The translations under genes were made by a program, and so were the position numbers. This document shows positions 22,491 through 33,619 of a stretch of 64,000 nucleotides of DNA, one piece after another. A model generated the notes under the pieces. It was not told the origin of the DNA. It saw only the letters and a program-made list of their open reading frames with translations, and did no database searches. The first letter of the stretch is position 1. Each line of letters begins with the position of its first letter. Source of the stretch: Ottelia alismoides (taxonomy: Eukaryota > Streptophyta > Magnoliopsida > Alismatales > Hydrocharitaceae); contig JAZKJV010000148.1 in assembly GCA_037367405.1 (NCBI GenBank), forward strand, positions 930,001-994,000, written 5' to 3'.

Positions 22491-22639
22491 CAGAAGAAGG
22501 AGGCAGTCGTAGCTTCACTTTCTTTGTGTTACGATATCTATTCTTACCGCATTAATGTTTTTGTTGTTATGTTAATATTGTAGTTTCATGTTCAGACATG
22601 TTAATGGAAAGTTCATGTTAATGTCGTAGTTTTACAGCA

Positions 22640-23056
22640 ATGCATCCAAATGACCGATGTCGTTGTGGGACACCTTTGGTTCTGCGCTACGAAGATGGAG
22701 AAGAAAACCCCCTTCGACGCCTATTCTATGTTTGTTCATCAGGACGTTGTGATCATCGTGTTCCTCACACAGGTGCTCCCAGGATAGACGAGAATATGGC
22801 AGACGAGTTTTTCTTTTTTGCATATCGTTTATGGGAAATGGAAAGGGAAAATCGAGAAATCCGTCAAAAACTGGAAATCGCTCACAAAGACTTAAGCGAC
22901 AAGGAAAGCGAATTGGCTACTCTGTACGCCGAGTTAGATGATGCTGGAGGCTCGAGAGCTACGCTTCGGGATATGGTGGACACCCTGACTATGCAACTAC
23001 GAGGTGCAGGACTAGAAGTGGTTGACGATGCAGTGATTGACAAGCACGTGGTGTGA
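22640..23056 (+). CDS. GRF-type zinc-finger protein with coiled coil inside the Harbinger element
   Basis: A 138-residue intact ORF. Residues about 7-42 match a GRF zinc finger: CRCG (Cys7, Cys9), then ENPLRRLFYVC (Cys32) and Cys37 followed by DHRV. It has the CxC...NPxRRxFYxC...C layout, although the usual final Trp is not evident. Residues about 63-98 are strongly helical and charged (LWEMERENREIRQKLEIAHK), a likely coiled coil for self-association. GRF fingers are known to bind nucleic acid, often single-stranded DNA, in repair and topoisomerase proteins, and small GRF-plus-coiled-coil proteins are abundant in plants. It starts 149 bp after the transposase stop, on the same strand and inside the TIRs. 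It may be an accessory protein of the transposon or a separate passenger; the role is inference. Confidence 0.75.
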   Translation: MHPNDRCRCGTPLVLRYEDGEENPLRRLFYVCSSGRCDHRVPHTGAPRIDENMADEFFFFAYRLWEMERENREIRQKLEIAHKDLSDKESELATLYAELDDAGGSRATLRDMVDTLTMQLRGAGLEVVDDAVIDKHVV

Positions 23057-23886
23057 CTTCATCTGTATTTCGTTACTACTCTACTTAACCAATTCCAATC
23101 TTGTTTGCATGGGTAATGAATTAGCGCCTGCTACAGTATGTAACGTACAACTGAATTTCGTTATGCAATTTGCATCGCTCTTGCTTTCTAATAGATTGTT
23201 GCGAAGGTTTGTCACAACATTTGTAATTCTGCGAACCTGACCCCTGAATTTTCCGGATGATAACGATCTCGCATTAAAGACGGGTGTTAAAAAAATTGTC
23301 GTATAATGCGGGGTCATAAGGGGGAAATTGCCTGGAATTATATGTTACCGGAAAACATGTTATTAAACGTGGGGCTTTATGGTTAAATGAGAAGAAAGTT
23401 TCCCATTATAAAGCGTGTACTATGGAAATGTTGCGGGGGCATTAGGGGGAAATTGCTTGGAATTCTATGATACAAATTAACTCGTTCGTTCTTGGGGGTT
23501 TACAAGTAAATTACACATCAAATTATACCACATCCATCCCAATCCATCCCACCCTCTATCCAAACACCTACTATTACAATTGGGTTATCCTCCCCCAACC
23601 CCGTCTCAAACTTGGGATACCCCACCCCACACCAACCCACAATCCAAACGAGCTGGGTGGGTTGGTGGCTGGGTGGGTTAGGGCGTGTGTGTCCCTAGAT
23701 GTGTTATCATTTTTGTCTTGATCTAGAATATGATCGTGCGGATGCTCGTGCGGTAATCGTGTCAAGTAAATAGTGATGCTCTCTTTTTTTCGAAGGTGGT
23801 GTTTATAGCTTGTATATTTTCTCTTTATCTTTTTTCATACATTGATCTACTCCCCACCCCACCATCTCTTTCTTCAATTCAGAGAT

Positions 23887-24279
23887 TGTTGTGAATCGCG
23901 GAAGCAAACACACAAAAACACGATCGATTAAGTAAGACGCAAACACACAGATTTACAAGGTTCACCCACAACTAGGCTACGTTCTTGAGTGACGACGATC
24001 AGTTTTCACTACGCAAAGAAAGAAGAAAAGTATGGAGTGTACATGGAGCCCTAACCTTGGGGGAGTTTTTATACTACTTCCGTACAACTTGATCCTTGGA
24101 ACAAAGGGATTCATATCCTCGAATACAAAGCGGACCTGCTCCTCCCTAGACCCCCCCACCCTCAAGCTCGCTCACCGGGAAGCGAGACATCCATCTTGTT
24201 AGGGTACGATACGGCAGGAGGACATGCATACATGGTCTTCAACCTAGGTTAGATGGTTAGGATTCAAGGAATATCAACA
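23887..24279 (-). repeat. 3' LTR of the copia element
   Basis: 393 bp. On the plus strand it starts TGTTGTGAATCGCGGAAGC and ends GAATATCAACA. It is clearly homologous to 28123-28569 but shorter and diverged, and both share ACACACAGATTTACAAGGTT and GGTTAGGATTCAA words. Confidence 0.88.
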
Positions 24280-24611
24280 ATCTCCGCCTTGAAATGAATC
24301 CTCTAAGAAGCTTTGCCAAGATTCATCGTATCACCGCCATCCCCTCCGTGGGGCTACCTACCAACTGCCGACATTGAGCAAGTCCAAACAGTGGTTGAAC
24401 TTACTCCCAGGAACTGTCATTGTGAACATATCAACCGGATTATATGTTGTGCCAACCTTCTTCGCATTGATTCTCTTCTCAGACTGATGAAGTAATATTT
24501 GACATCTATGTGCTTGGTCCTCTCATGATGCACATAATCCTTGGCTAAGCATATCACACTGAGACTTTCACAATATGCTATAGCATGATCCTGTTGTAGA
24601 CCGAGATCTCC

Positions 24612-27600
24612 AACTAAGACCTTCATCTAGAAGCCTTCCTTTGCAGCTTCTGTCAAAGCCACGTACTCTGCCTCTATGGTAGACAAAGTAACTGATGGTT
24701 GTAAGGTAGCCTTCCAACTGATGACTGAATTACCCAAAATGAAGACGTAGCTTGTCATTGATCTTCTCCCATCAATATCTGTTAAATCTGAATATCCAGT
24801 AACCAAACACTCCGAATCACTTCTGTAGATAAGGTCAATATTTGATGTTCTTCTCATATAGCGGAAAATCCACTTGACTGTTTGCCAATGCTCCTTCGCT
24901 GGGTTGACCACGAATCTGCTAACAACGCTCACAACATGCGTAATATCAGGTATTGTTCATACCATGTCATACCTAAGACTCCCAACTATGATAGCATAGG
25001 GAACATGTGACATGTGTTCCTTCTCTGCATTTGACTATGGTGCGAAAGAAACTAAGAGATGAATATTCCCAGTGGATGGAGTATTTAGAGGCTTGGATGT
25101 AGACATAATAAATCACACTAGAACTTTCTCAACGTAGTTCTTCTGAGATAAGAAAATTTCCCTTCCGCACAATCTCTAATGATTTCCATCTCTAAAATCT
25201 TCTTCGTTGCGCTAAGGTCCTTCATGTCAAACTATGAACTAAGGAACTTCTTCAAATCATCTATAGTACTCTTCTGCTTGGCAGCAATCAGTGTGTTGTC
25301 AATGTACAGTAACAGATAAATGAAGGAGCCATCCTCCACCTTGTAGTGGTAAACACAACAGTCGCATGGGCTCCTATTGAACCCATGATCAACCATGAAG
25401 CTGTCAAACTTCTTGTATTATCGCCTAAGAGACTGCTTAAGCACATATAAGGACTTCTTCAATCTGCACACATGGTCTTCCTTGCAATGAGATTTATATC
25501 CCTATGGCTAGCGCATAAGAATGTTTTTTTCAAGTTTACCACGTAAAAAAGCTATTGTCACATCTAGCTGCTCCAACTCCAAGTCTCGATGAGTTACAAG
25601 AGCTAGTAGCACCCTTATGAATGTATGTCTTACAACATGCTAGAATATCATGTTGTAATCCACACATTCCTTCTGATTGTAACCCTTCACAACTAGACGT
25701 GTCTTGTATTTGATGCCCTCACTGTCTGAAATTCCTATCTTTTTGTTGAATACCTGTTTGTATCCAACGACCTTCCTCCCATTTGACAACTTGACAAGAT
25801 CCCACATCTGATTCTTTTGAAAAGACTTCGTCTCCTCACCCATAGAAACAATCCACTACCCAGATTCTGCCCCGGCTATAGCCTTCATGTAAGTGGAGGG
25901 CTCCAGAAACTCTGTCTCCACCACCACTTGTAGTGTAAATGCAACCATGTCTTTAAATCCGTATCTCTGCGGTAGATGTATCTCTCTACAAGACCGATCA
26001 ATAACAACACTTGGTTGTCGCTTCTCTGGTTATTCAGGTTCAGGTTGTTCAATAAAATCGTGAGCAGGATTGGTATGATCAACTGTGTTATCACTACTTG
26101 GTGTCAGTTCGAACTCCACATGTTCGTGCACATCATCACTTGTCCCTGCATCAACAAACTCACTACTCAAGTGAAGCATGAAATACTCATCAAATTCAAC
26201 ATTCTGGATAACAATGGTTCTAACGTTCCTTCACTAACATGATAATAGGTTAAACAACCAAGGACTCATAAAACAAAATAATCAGGATGATTAATAGACC
26301 ATACCTTCATGGGTGTTTTGCAGTCAATAGCGGCCACAGTTCTCTGATTCACCAAGTAATAAGTTGTATTCACAACTTCAGTCCAGAATGCTCTACCAAG
26401 TCTATCGTTAGAGAGCATGCACCTTGCTCTCTCCAGAAGCATCATGTTCATTCGTTCTGTAACTCCATTTTGTTGTGGTGTATCTCTGATGGTGATGTCT
26501 CGCTACACCCCCTCTTTGTAGAACTCATTAAACTCTAATGAACAGAACTCTGGCCCATTATATGTACAAAGATGCTTCACCTTCTTAGAAGTCTGGTTCT
26601 CCACCAAGATTTTCCACTACCTAAAGGTCTGAAATACCTCACTCTTATGCTTCATCATGTACACCCAAATCATCCTGAAGTAATCGTCAATAATAGACAG
26701 AAAAAATGCGGCACCTCCCAAAGATGGGACCCATGAAGAGCCCCAACAATCAACATGGATGTAGTTGAGCATCTCTTTCATCTTGTAAATAGCTTTGCAG
26801 AATTGCTTCTTGTGTTGTTTCCCAAACATATAATGTTCACATAACTCCAGTTAAGATCCCTTGAGATCCCCAGTCAGACCCTTCTGACTGAGGATTTTCA
26901 TCTCCATCCGACTCATATGTCCCATGTCATAATTTCGACTCTGCCTTACGGCTTGGGATGTCATTGCAATAGAACCCGTAATTGTAGAGCCCTGCATGAC
27001 ATGTAGGGCCTTTCTCTTGTATTTTGGATAACAACACCCCCCCTCCCCCCGCCTTTAGCAACCTGTATGACTCCACCTTCAGCGTACATATATCCTTTAG
27101 AGTTCAAAACTCCAAGGGATATTAGGTTCTTTATCAAATCCAAAACATGGTGTACTTTTGTCACTGTCCTCACGACTTCATCATGCATCTTGATCTTCAC
27201 AGATCCAATCCCTACAATCTTGCACATTGCATCATTCTCCATCAACTTTTGCTCCATCTACCTTCTCCTAAATGTAGAACCAATCTTAATTGAGAGTCAT
27301 ATGGTAAGAACAACTTGAATCAAGAATCCATGTGCTATCAGTCGTCTTCTGATCTGTGACAGTGAGAATAAGATAATTTTCAGAATCCGCGCCTCACTGA
27401 GCCATGACAACAATTGTGCCTTTGCCTTTCTTTTTCGGGTAGCCCTTCTTCCAATGTTCAGGCTCCTTGCAGTAATTGTGTATACATTAGCATTGTAATT
27501 CTTCGATTTGGACTTCTGCTTTCCCTTCGGCGTGCATGCAGAACCAGCATGACTCTTTTCATAAGTCATAACCAAACATGCAACATTAGAGTCATGCTTC

Positions 27601-27734
27601 CCAGGAGCCATATGTTGAAGTTCCCACGTATGCAAACTCGTGCAAACTTCCCCTAGGATTATCGATTCTCCTTCCACAATAAATGATTGAACAAAATTCT
27701 CATACAATAATGGAAGAGAAGCCAACAAAATCAA
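24612..27734 (-). pseudogene. Copia gag-pol remnants
   Basis: Recognisable pieces on the minus strand, from the gene start to its end. 27734-27297 is a gag C-terminal/protease-proximal remnant. 27257-26961 is protease/pre-integrase. 26829-26617 is the integrase core (YIHVDCWGSS, IIDDYFRMIWVYMMKHKSEV). 26451-26266 continues integrase (NMMLLERARCMLSNDRLGRA). 25843-25640 is reverse transcriptase start (NQMWDLVKLSNGRKVVGYKQ). Around 25306-25295 is the RT active-site motif read as YIDN instead of YVDD. 24932-24627 is RNase H (GYSDLTDIDGRRSMTSYVFI, TIEAEYVALTEAAKE). Multiple stops and frame changes separate the pieces and the second catalytic Asp of RT is lost, so this copy cannot mobilise itself. 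Confidence 0.9.
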
Positions 27735-27780
27735 GGCAACACCCTCATCTTCAATATTAAAAAATGTATATCAGTCTATT

Positions 27781-27923
27781 CACTACAACAAAATTTACAT
27801 GTATTGATGTTTTAAAACGTCTTCCTATGCTATTTCAAACGTCAGGATATCACTGTTCGTATGTTAATAAACGTCCGCACCAAACGTCTGGTCTGCCTTG
27901 TCGAGATAATATTTGTTGTAGTG
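27781..27923. mobile_element. CACTA-type MITE nested in the copia element
   Basis: A 143-bp element starting CACTACAACAAAATTT and ending AATATTTGTTGTAGTG, which are inverted repeats with the CACTA terminus. It is flanked by the 3-bp duplication ATT (27778-27780 and 27924-27926), as expected for CACTA transposons. It lies between the gag remnant and the 5' LTR of the copia element, so it inserted later. Confidence 0.88.
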
Positions 27924-28122
27924 ATTGTTGAAAAAAAGAGTTTACGCAACCTTCGTCCGCTCCTGATCCGACAACGTCCAGATGCCATGCTACTTCAAAA
28001 GGGAGCGCATCTTGATGTACTATAGGTTGAATCTATTTTTTCATGTGAACTTCTTGTTCTTCAGATTGTGCGACGTCATCTTACTTGATGTCCATATGGA
28101 ATTCGATACTCTGATATCAGTG

Positions 28123-28569
28123 TGTCGTGAATTGCAGAAGCAAACATGCACAAACACGATTAATCAAGAAAGATGCAAACACACAGATTTACAAGGTTCA
28201 CTCGTAACTGGGCTACATCCTTGAACGGCGACGATCGATTTGCACTATGTGGAGAAAGAGGAATGGTACATAGGATACATAGTCCTAACACCAGAGGAGT
28301 TTATATACTTCTCCTATACAGACGGATCCTTCAAACAAACGGATCCATATACCCCGAATACAAATAGAACCGTTCATAAAAAGCTTCATCGGAGGCTCTG
28401 CCCCTACCTCCGCAGGAGGGGAACACACATGTTCCCCATCTAGACACTCCCTAGGCTCGCTGACTAGGCAGCGAGACCCTCGTGTTGTTAGGGTATGGTA
28501 CGACAAGAGGAGGTGCATACATGGTTCTTCAACCTGAATCAAATGGTTAGGATTCAATGCATATCAACA
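28123..28569 (-). repeat. 5' LTR of the copia element
   Basis: 447 bp. On the plus strand it starts TGTCGTGAATTGCAGAAGC and ends GCATATCAACA, pairing with 23887-24279. The downstream TSD GAGAT follows directly. Confidence 0.88.
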
Positions 28570-28574
28570 GAGAT

Positions 28575-29015
28575 CATAATCATACACCGTTGGTGTTTTA
28601 TGATACCCGGACATACAAAAAGGTCGTGGCACACTACCTCGACAATCGAATTCATGCGGAAGTATCACCCATCTTCATGCCTCATTCGATTGTAGCTTTC
28701 ACCCTCTTCCCTTCCATCTTCCATATCCATCATCTAACACTGCATTTAAACAAATAATAATCGACTTTATTTACAACGTAATCCTTAGCTAAATTAATTT
28801 TTTAAATATTAAATGAATATTCAAATGTCACTTCTCATATAATCCCCACAACCATCCTTCGATAATGCCATCCTTGTTCTATCTGATTTACCTATGCTCA
28901 TAGGTGATGACATTCTCAATACTTTTTCTAATCTCTTTTTCTTTAAAAACAAAAGCTAAATAGGAAACAATGCTATAACTAAAAGACAATGTATGTGACA
29001 AGTAACTTACTATTG
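28575..29015. other. Intergenic stretch, no feature seen
   Basis: No gene or bounded element is visible between the copia element and the hAT-like repeat that follows. Confidence 0.4.
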
Positions 29016-29017
29016 GT

Positions 29018-29203
29018 CAAGGCTTTTAATGTCGAATTTCGATTTTGTTTCAGTGACTGACCAAAACGAAATTTCGATCAAAATTTCGGTCATTTTTTGA
29101 ACTAAGGCTCCCAAATTTCGGTCAATATAGGCTATTTCGATCGAATTTCGGTCACCCACCGAAATCGAAATTCGACCAAAATTCAGTCGAATTTGATCCC
29201 ATG
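29018..29203. mobile_element. hAT-type miniature element (decayed), TTTCGGTCGAA family
   Basis: Its length, ends and interior match the element at 6354-6539. The left is CAAGGCTTTTAATGTCGAAT, the reverse complement of the right is CATGGGATCAAATTCGAC, and the interior is full of AAATTTCGGTC words. The flanks no longer carry a convincing 8-bp duplication, so this copy is older and the borders are approximate. Confidence 0.65.
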
Positions 29204-29383
29204 GTAGTGATCGATCTAGGATGGAGATAGGAGTACGTCCTAAGTTGTAGGTCTTCATAGGACCCTTTGACATGTCCTATTTTATTATATACAACGAAAC
29301 AATAGATGGTGCAGCCATGATGTGATCATTTATCTTAGGATAGCTTATCCCTAGATAAAGTTTCCTTATTTTTATTTAGTTTG

Positions 29384-29583
29384 GAGATGCGAGTTTTGGG
29401 ATGTTGAGCTGGTTAAAAGATGACGAGGAAGGCCCAAGAAGTGTTGGAATGAGACTATACGGAAGGATCTTGATTTTTTGAATCTAAGCCTGAGATTGAC
29501 CCAAGATAGATCTAAATGGAGGCAAAGAATCCATATGGCCGATCATACTTAATGTGAGAAAAGATTTTGTTATTGTTATTGTT
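29384..29583 (+). mobile_element. 5'-truncated LINE 3' end
   Basis: The sequence corresponds to the last ~200 bp of the LINE at 45376-46111 (GATGTTGAGCTGGTT, GAGGAAGGCCCAAGAAGTGT, GGATCTTGAT...CTAAGCCTGAGATTGACCC). It ends in a TTATTG/TTGTTG tail after an AATCCATATGGCCGATCATA word. It encodes the remains of the conserved LINE C-terminus with stops. Confidence 0.75.
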
Positions 29584-29589
29584 GAGATT

Positions 29590-30076
29590 CTTATTCAATT
29601 ACTTTGAGCGACCATTTATCCCAGTATAGCTTAGCTTTGTACAAAGTTTACTTATCTTGAGCTAAAATTCAATTATCTCGCAAGCAAATAAGGTGAGGAT
29701 TTGCAAATTTATGTATGCATACTTAAATTTCTTAATGATTCAAACCTAAGAGAAACCATCATTTTGAGGTTCAATTCTTTTTAACAAAACAAGATTAAAA
29801 ATATATCTTGATTTGGTCGATTTTTTTCAAACTGAATCTAAGTTGGACTTTTCATGAATCGAATCTGAGTAAATATTGAACTTGAGAATTTTTTGACGGT
29901 CCCAATAGTTGTTATGTACTGAACCAACCAATCGAACATATTGTGCCCCCATATCACCACGCTAAATGACTCTACGTGGAAGACGAGAACTGTCATATAT
30001 AGGAGGGATGGTGTAAGTGGTAGGAACAAGTGACGGCGATCTGTGGAATATGGATAGAGGAGGAACATATGTAATA
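29590..30076. other. Intergenic stretch, no feature seen
   Basis: AT-rich DNA with no recognised gene or repeat. Confidence 0.35.
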
Positions 30077-30084
30077 CATATGAA

Positions 30085-30601
30085 CAAGGTTGCAAAAAGT
30101 GGTATGCGGTATTCAGTTGGTAGGGTCACTGATTACTGATTAAACGGTATGCGGGAGTTTAAACAGAAATTAAACTGGTTATTCAGTTTTACATTTTTTT
30201 ATTAATAAAAAATTATTAAATACATATAATTAATAAAAAGTATAAATAAATAAGAAAAATATAATCACAGATTTACAATATAAATCAAATATTATCAAAT
30301 TCAAGAAAATGTTTCATCCAAATGTCAAAATAGATAATATATACAACTAGAATGCATATTTAAATATCAAAATAGACAAGATAAACAATTACAATTCATA
30401 ACATGAATTCAAAAAGACATGGATAATGGTGATCCTTTGAAGAAAGCAGATCCATGTTCTTAAAAGACTATTTCTGACCGTTTAAAAGGCTGCTTAAGAC
30501 CGTTTAAACGGTCATTAAACTCGACAGTTTATGGACCCGATTTTGGCGGTCGAACACCGCATGCGCTCAAACAGTCGTTTAGATCGTTTTTTGCATCCCT
30601 G
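30085..30601. mobile_element. hAT-type miniature element (CAAGGTTGCAAAA family)
   Basis: A 517-bp element with the left end CAAGGTTGCAAAAAGTGG and the reverse complement of the right end CAGGGATGCAAAAAACG. It is flanked by CATATGAA (30077-30084) and CATATGAG (30602-30609), a 7-of-8 match to an 8-bp duplication. The left end aligns with the nested element at 60280-60686, sharing GGGTCACTGATTA. It is AT-rich inside and has no transposase. Subterminal words such as GTTTAAACGG/CGTTTAAAC repeat near the right end. Confidence 0.82.
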
Positions 30602-31026
30602 CATATGAGGGGAGTAAGACGACGACACAAATAGGCGAAATCGGGTTGTATAAGGAGAGGATGGGTGGTGCTAGGCTGAGTAAAGGTGGGTGGTTGGTGT
30701 CACAAACTCTCCCCTTCTTTAGCAGCATCGTTTGCATTTTATTAATAAAAAAATTAAGAACGTGTTTATAATATATTATAAGAATGGATAAAAATGAAAT
30801 AAATATGAAATATAAAATATATCAAGTGATTCAAACACGTTTCTCCAATGTCGTTGACATGGATAGACAACTGTCCTCTCTAATAGATATGTGAAATTCT
30901 TGTCAATTATGAAAGAACATTAATTATCCATTGTTTTATAGAATGAATACAATGTAGTTCTCCAAAAAATAAGACCATGGCTTGGTGTTATACTCCATTT
31001 CTTGTCAAAAACAATTAGATTCTTAA

Positions 31027-31570
31027 ATGTTAATTGCATATCGTGATATTATGAATACGAATATAATATTCTTAATTTTGGCGAATACAAATATGTATGT
31101 TCAAAATTTTGAGGATACGAATATGGATAAGAATACGAATACGAATATGAATTTTCAAATTCTAGATGATACCAATACTTACATGACATACAAAAAAGTA
31201 GGTTTGGTAAACTTTCTTTTAATATTTAATTATATCTTTACGTTTTCTTTTATTATTTAGTTATTTTTATGCGCATATTCATTATTAAAATATTTAATGG
31301 ATTTTTATATATTGAAAATTGTTATGAACCTAAAATGCTTATGGATTTTAAGTAAATTTGGACATGTATAATATTCATATATTAATTCGTATTCGTTTGT
31401 CAAATATCTGTACTCGAATTATCAATATTCATTCTGCATTCGTATTTATATTTTGAGGATATGATTTTACATTTTACACATTCATGTGATGTTCGTATTC
31501 GTGTCTGGATTTTCTTAAAAAAATAAAGATATGATAACACATATATTCGTATCCGACAATTTCATCCCTA
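31027..31570. mobile_element. hAT-type element, GAATACGAATA family, left end missing
   Basis: It matches the reverse complement of the element at 59990-61108 over most of its length: GAATACGAATATAATATTC, GATGATACCAATACTTA, ACATTTTACACATTCATGTG and others. It ends TTTCATCCCTA at 31570, the same terminus. Unlike that copy it has no insert at the place where 60280-60686 sits, so it represents the uninterrupted form. The left terminus is lost or unrecognisable. Confidence 0.75.
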
Positions 31571-31579
31571 CTCACAACC

Positions 31580-33345
31580 ATCAGTGTAATCTCCCTTAAC
31601 AAGAATCTCACTGTTTTGTGTCATTTTATTTTATTGTAGTAAACATCTTTCATTTGAAATCTAAAGTCATTTATAATGTAATCGGGATAATATTGTACAT
31701 ATAATAGCAATATTTTTGATAATATCACAGTCCATTTAGAATCATTTCGGTCTTTCAGATCATGAACATGTGCTTGGAACTATTGAATGAAATTAAATGG
31801 GCATCTTTATAAACTCATGCTATTAAAGAACTCATCAAAAAAAGATAAATATTTAAGTTACAAATATGCTAATGAACAATCGTGTTTATCATAAATTGTC
31901 ATCTGGATTTCAACAATGATATACCACAAAAGGTAAATATAGAATTTGAATATAAATCCTCTCCATTGTCATAAGTTCATACTTCATTTCTTTTTGCATT
32001 ATTGAAATCATTGGTCCGGTTCGTTCATATATGTTATGCAAAAAGTTATAAACTTCTTTAAAAAGCTATCCTTCCATAGTTGAACCCTCTGATTTATATT
32101 AAAGACGCAATCATCAATCTTCTTGGGATTAGCACAAAATAACATTAGAACGGATACATCCATCTGTACTACACTGGACAATAGGATGGACAATAGGATG
32201 TATCATGAGATATACCATTACATCAAAGAAAATCAAAGGAAATAACTGCTCAATCTTACAAAGTATCATGATGATTTGTTTATTCCAATATGCCAACATA
32301 TTGGCATCTAGTGTTCTAGAATATGTCGATTTAAATAAGACTCATCTCAATTATGAAATTTATTACTTCTTGTGTCATTCAGTCATTAATCTCATATACT
32401 ATCGCGACCTGTCTCGTTAGCTAGGACGAGCGTGACTTTCATTATGCTTATTAAGTTAATCTTAATTAACATGCCTATAAAAATTTCAGCAGCAATTCCT
32501 CTATATTACGGGCTCCTAAATGTTGCCATGTACTTGACACAATCATAAAAATACTCCATAAAAGTTTCCATGCAAAATACCAAAAACATATCAGTTGTTC
32601 ATTATGTACAACCATCATCGTCTGCCATAAATATGGATACATCTCTTTTCACTTCACAAAAGTTCATCAGTATCCACATCTAGTGATATAGTTTGTCATT
32701 TCAAGTATTTTGTCATGTATGTTCCCACATATGTATCCAGATTTTAAAACGGATAAGGATATGGTAAAACATATATTCATTTGCATGCATCTCTAACCAT
32801 TATTTAAACGATTTAAGAGTTATGCATGATTTATCGGGAGCTATGTCGTTCGAATACGAGGTTCTTACCCTCGATTTGTAGGAAGGATCCATCTTCATTT
32901 TGCGTTCTAGCTTAAGAAACATGGAATATGCCAACTATACTTCATCTCAAGGTATGAATATCTTATTGATAGGACCATTTACACTTCAATAAAGATAAAC
33001 ATGTTATCTAAGTCCTTGATAATCATATTAGAATGCCATATTAACACCACCGTGAATTAAAAATTCTGTCATAACAAAGAGATAACAAAGAGAGGATGGA
33101 AAGGGTAGAGTTAACATCATAGTAGCATAAACTCCTGGTTATATGGCTTGTAATGTGTATGACCATCATGGTAGGAACACCTTAGAAAGTTATCTTCACT
33201 TAGGGATATAAATAGGTCAATCACAAGGATTATAGTATTTAATTTGGAAGATGCTTAAAACTAGTGAGGAAAGGGTTGTTTTACTTTATATATCCATGAT
33301 CTCTCCAGAGCTTTTTTCATGACACCATCAAGTAGAAGAATGCAT
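31580..33345. other. AT-rich intergenic stretch, no feature seen
   Basis: Long AT-rich DNA without recognised coding sequence. A direct repeat of GGACAATAGGATG occurs at about 32174-32200. Confidence 0.35.
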
Positions 33346-33351
33346 ATGGTG

Positions 33352-33615
33352 TACAACAACAACAACAACAATAATAAAGTTTTTTCCCACAATTAAGTAG
33401 GGTCGGCTACATGGATTTTTCGCCTCCATTCAGATCCGTCGTGTGTCAATCTCGGGCTTATATCCAAAAAACTAAGATCCCTTCGTATAGTCTCTTTCCA
33501 ACACTTCCTGGGTCGTCCTCGCCCTCTCTTAGCCAGCTCAACATCTCAACACTCGTATCTCCTAAGTGGTGCATCGGTTGACCTTCTTTGCAAATGATCA
33601 AACCATCTTGATGTA
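33352..33615 (-). mobile_element. 5'-truncated LINE 3' end, minus orientation
   Basis: On the plus strand it starts with an ACAACAACAACAACAATAAT tail (the reverse complement of a TTG-rich LINE tail) and CCCACAATTAAGTAGGGTCGGCTACATGGAT. It continues into the reverse complement of the LINE C-terminal region (GAAGTGTTGGAAAGAGACTA, GATGTTGAGCTGGC). It is the same family as 29384-29583 and 45376-46111. Confidence 0.75.
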
Positions 33616-33619
33616 ATAA

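Larger units (their letters stand above)
17535..23653 (+). mobile_element. PIF/Harbinger transposon with three genes
   Basis: An element of about 6.1 kb. Its left end reads GTTCGTTTGGATTGCGGGTT and the reverse complement of its right end reads GCTCGTTTGGATTGTGGGTT. The bases TGG lie directly outside both ends (17532-17534 and 23654-23656), a possible 3-bp duplication. It encodes, all on the plus strand, a Myb/SANT-like protein (19518-20496), a DDE transposase of the HARBI1/PIF type (21276-22490, frameshifted) and a GRF zinc-finger protein (22640-23056). The left arm holds a GC-rich stretch (17700-18200) with overlapping ORFs of no recognised family. The boundaries depend on short TIRs and a 3-bp repeat and are less certain than the gene content. 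Confidence 0.8.
23887..28569 (-). mobile_element. Ty1/copia LTR retrotransposon, degenerate, minus orientation
   Basis: An element of 4.68 kb with two LTRs and a perfect 5-bp target duplication GAGAT (23882-23886 and 28570-28574). Read on the minus strand, the 5' LTR (28569-28123) is followed by a primer-binding region with TGATATCAGAG, a variant of the initiator-Met tRNA type. Then come gag/protease, integrase, reverse transcriptase and RNase H remnants, and a GGCGGAGAT polypurine-like tract just before the 3' LTR. The order GAG-PR-IN-RT-RH is the copia order. LTR divergence and many stops and frameshifts show it is old. A CACTA MITE is nested at 27781-27923. Confidence 0.92.
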
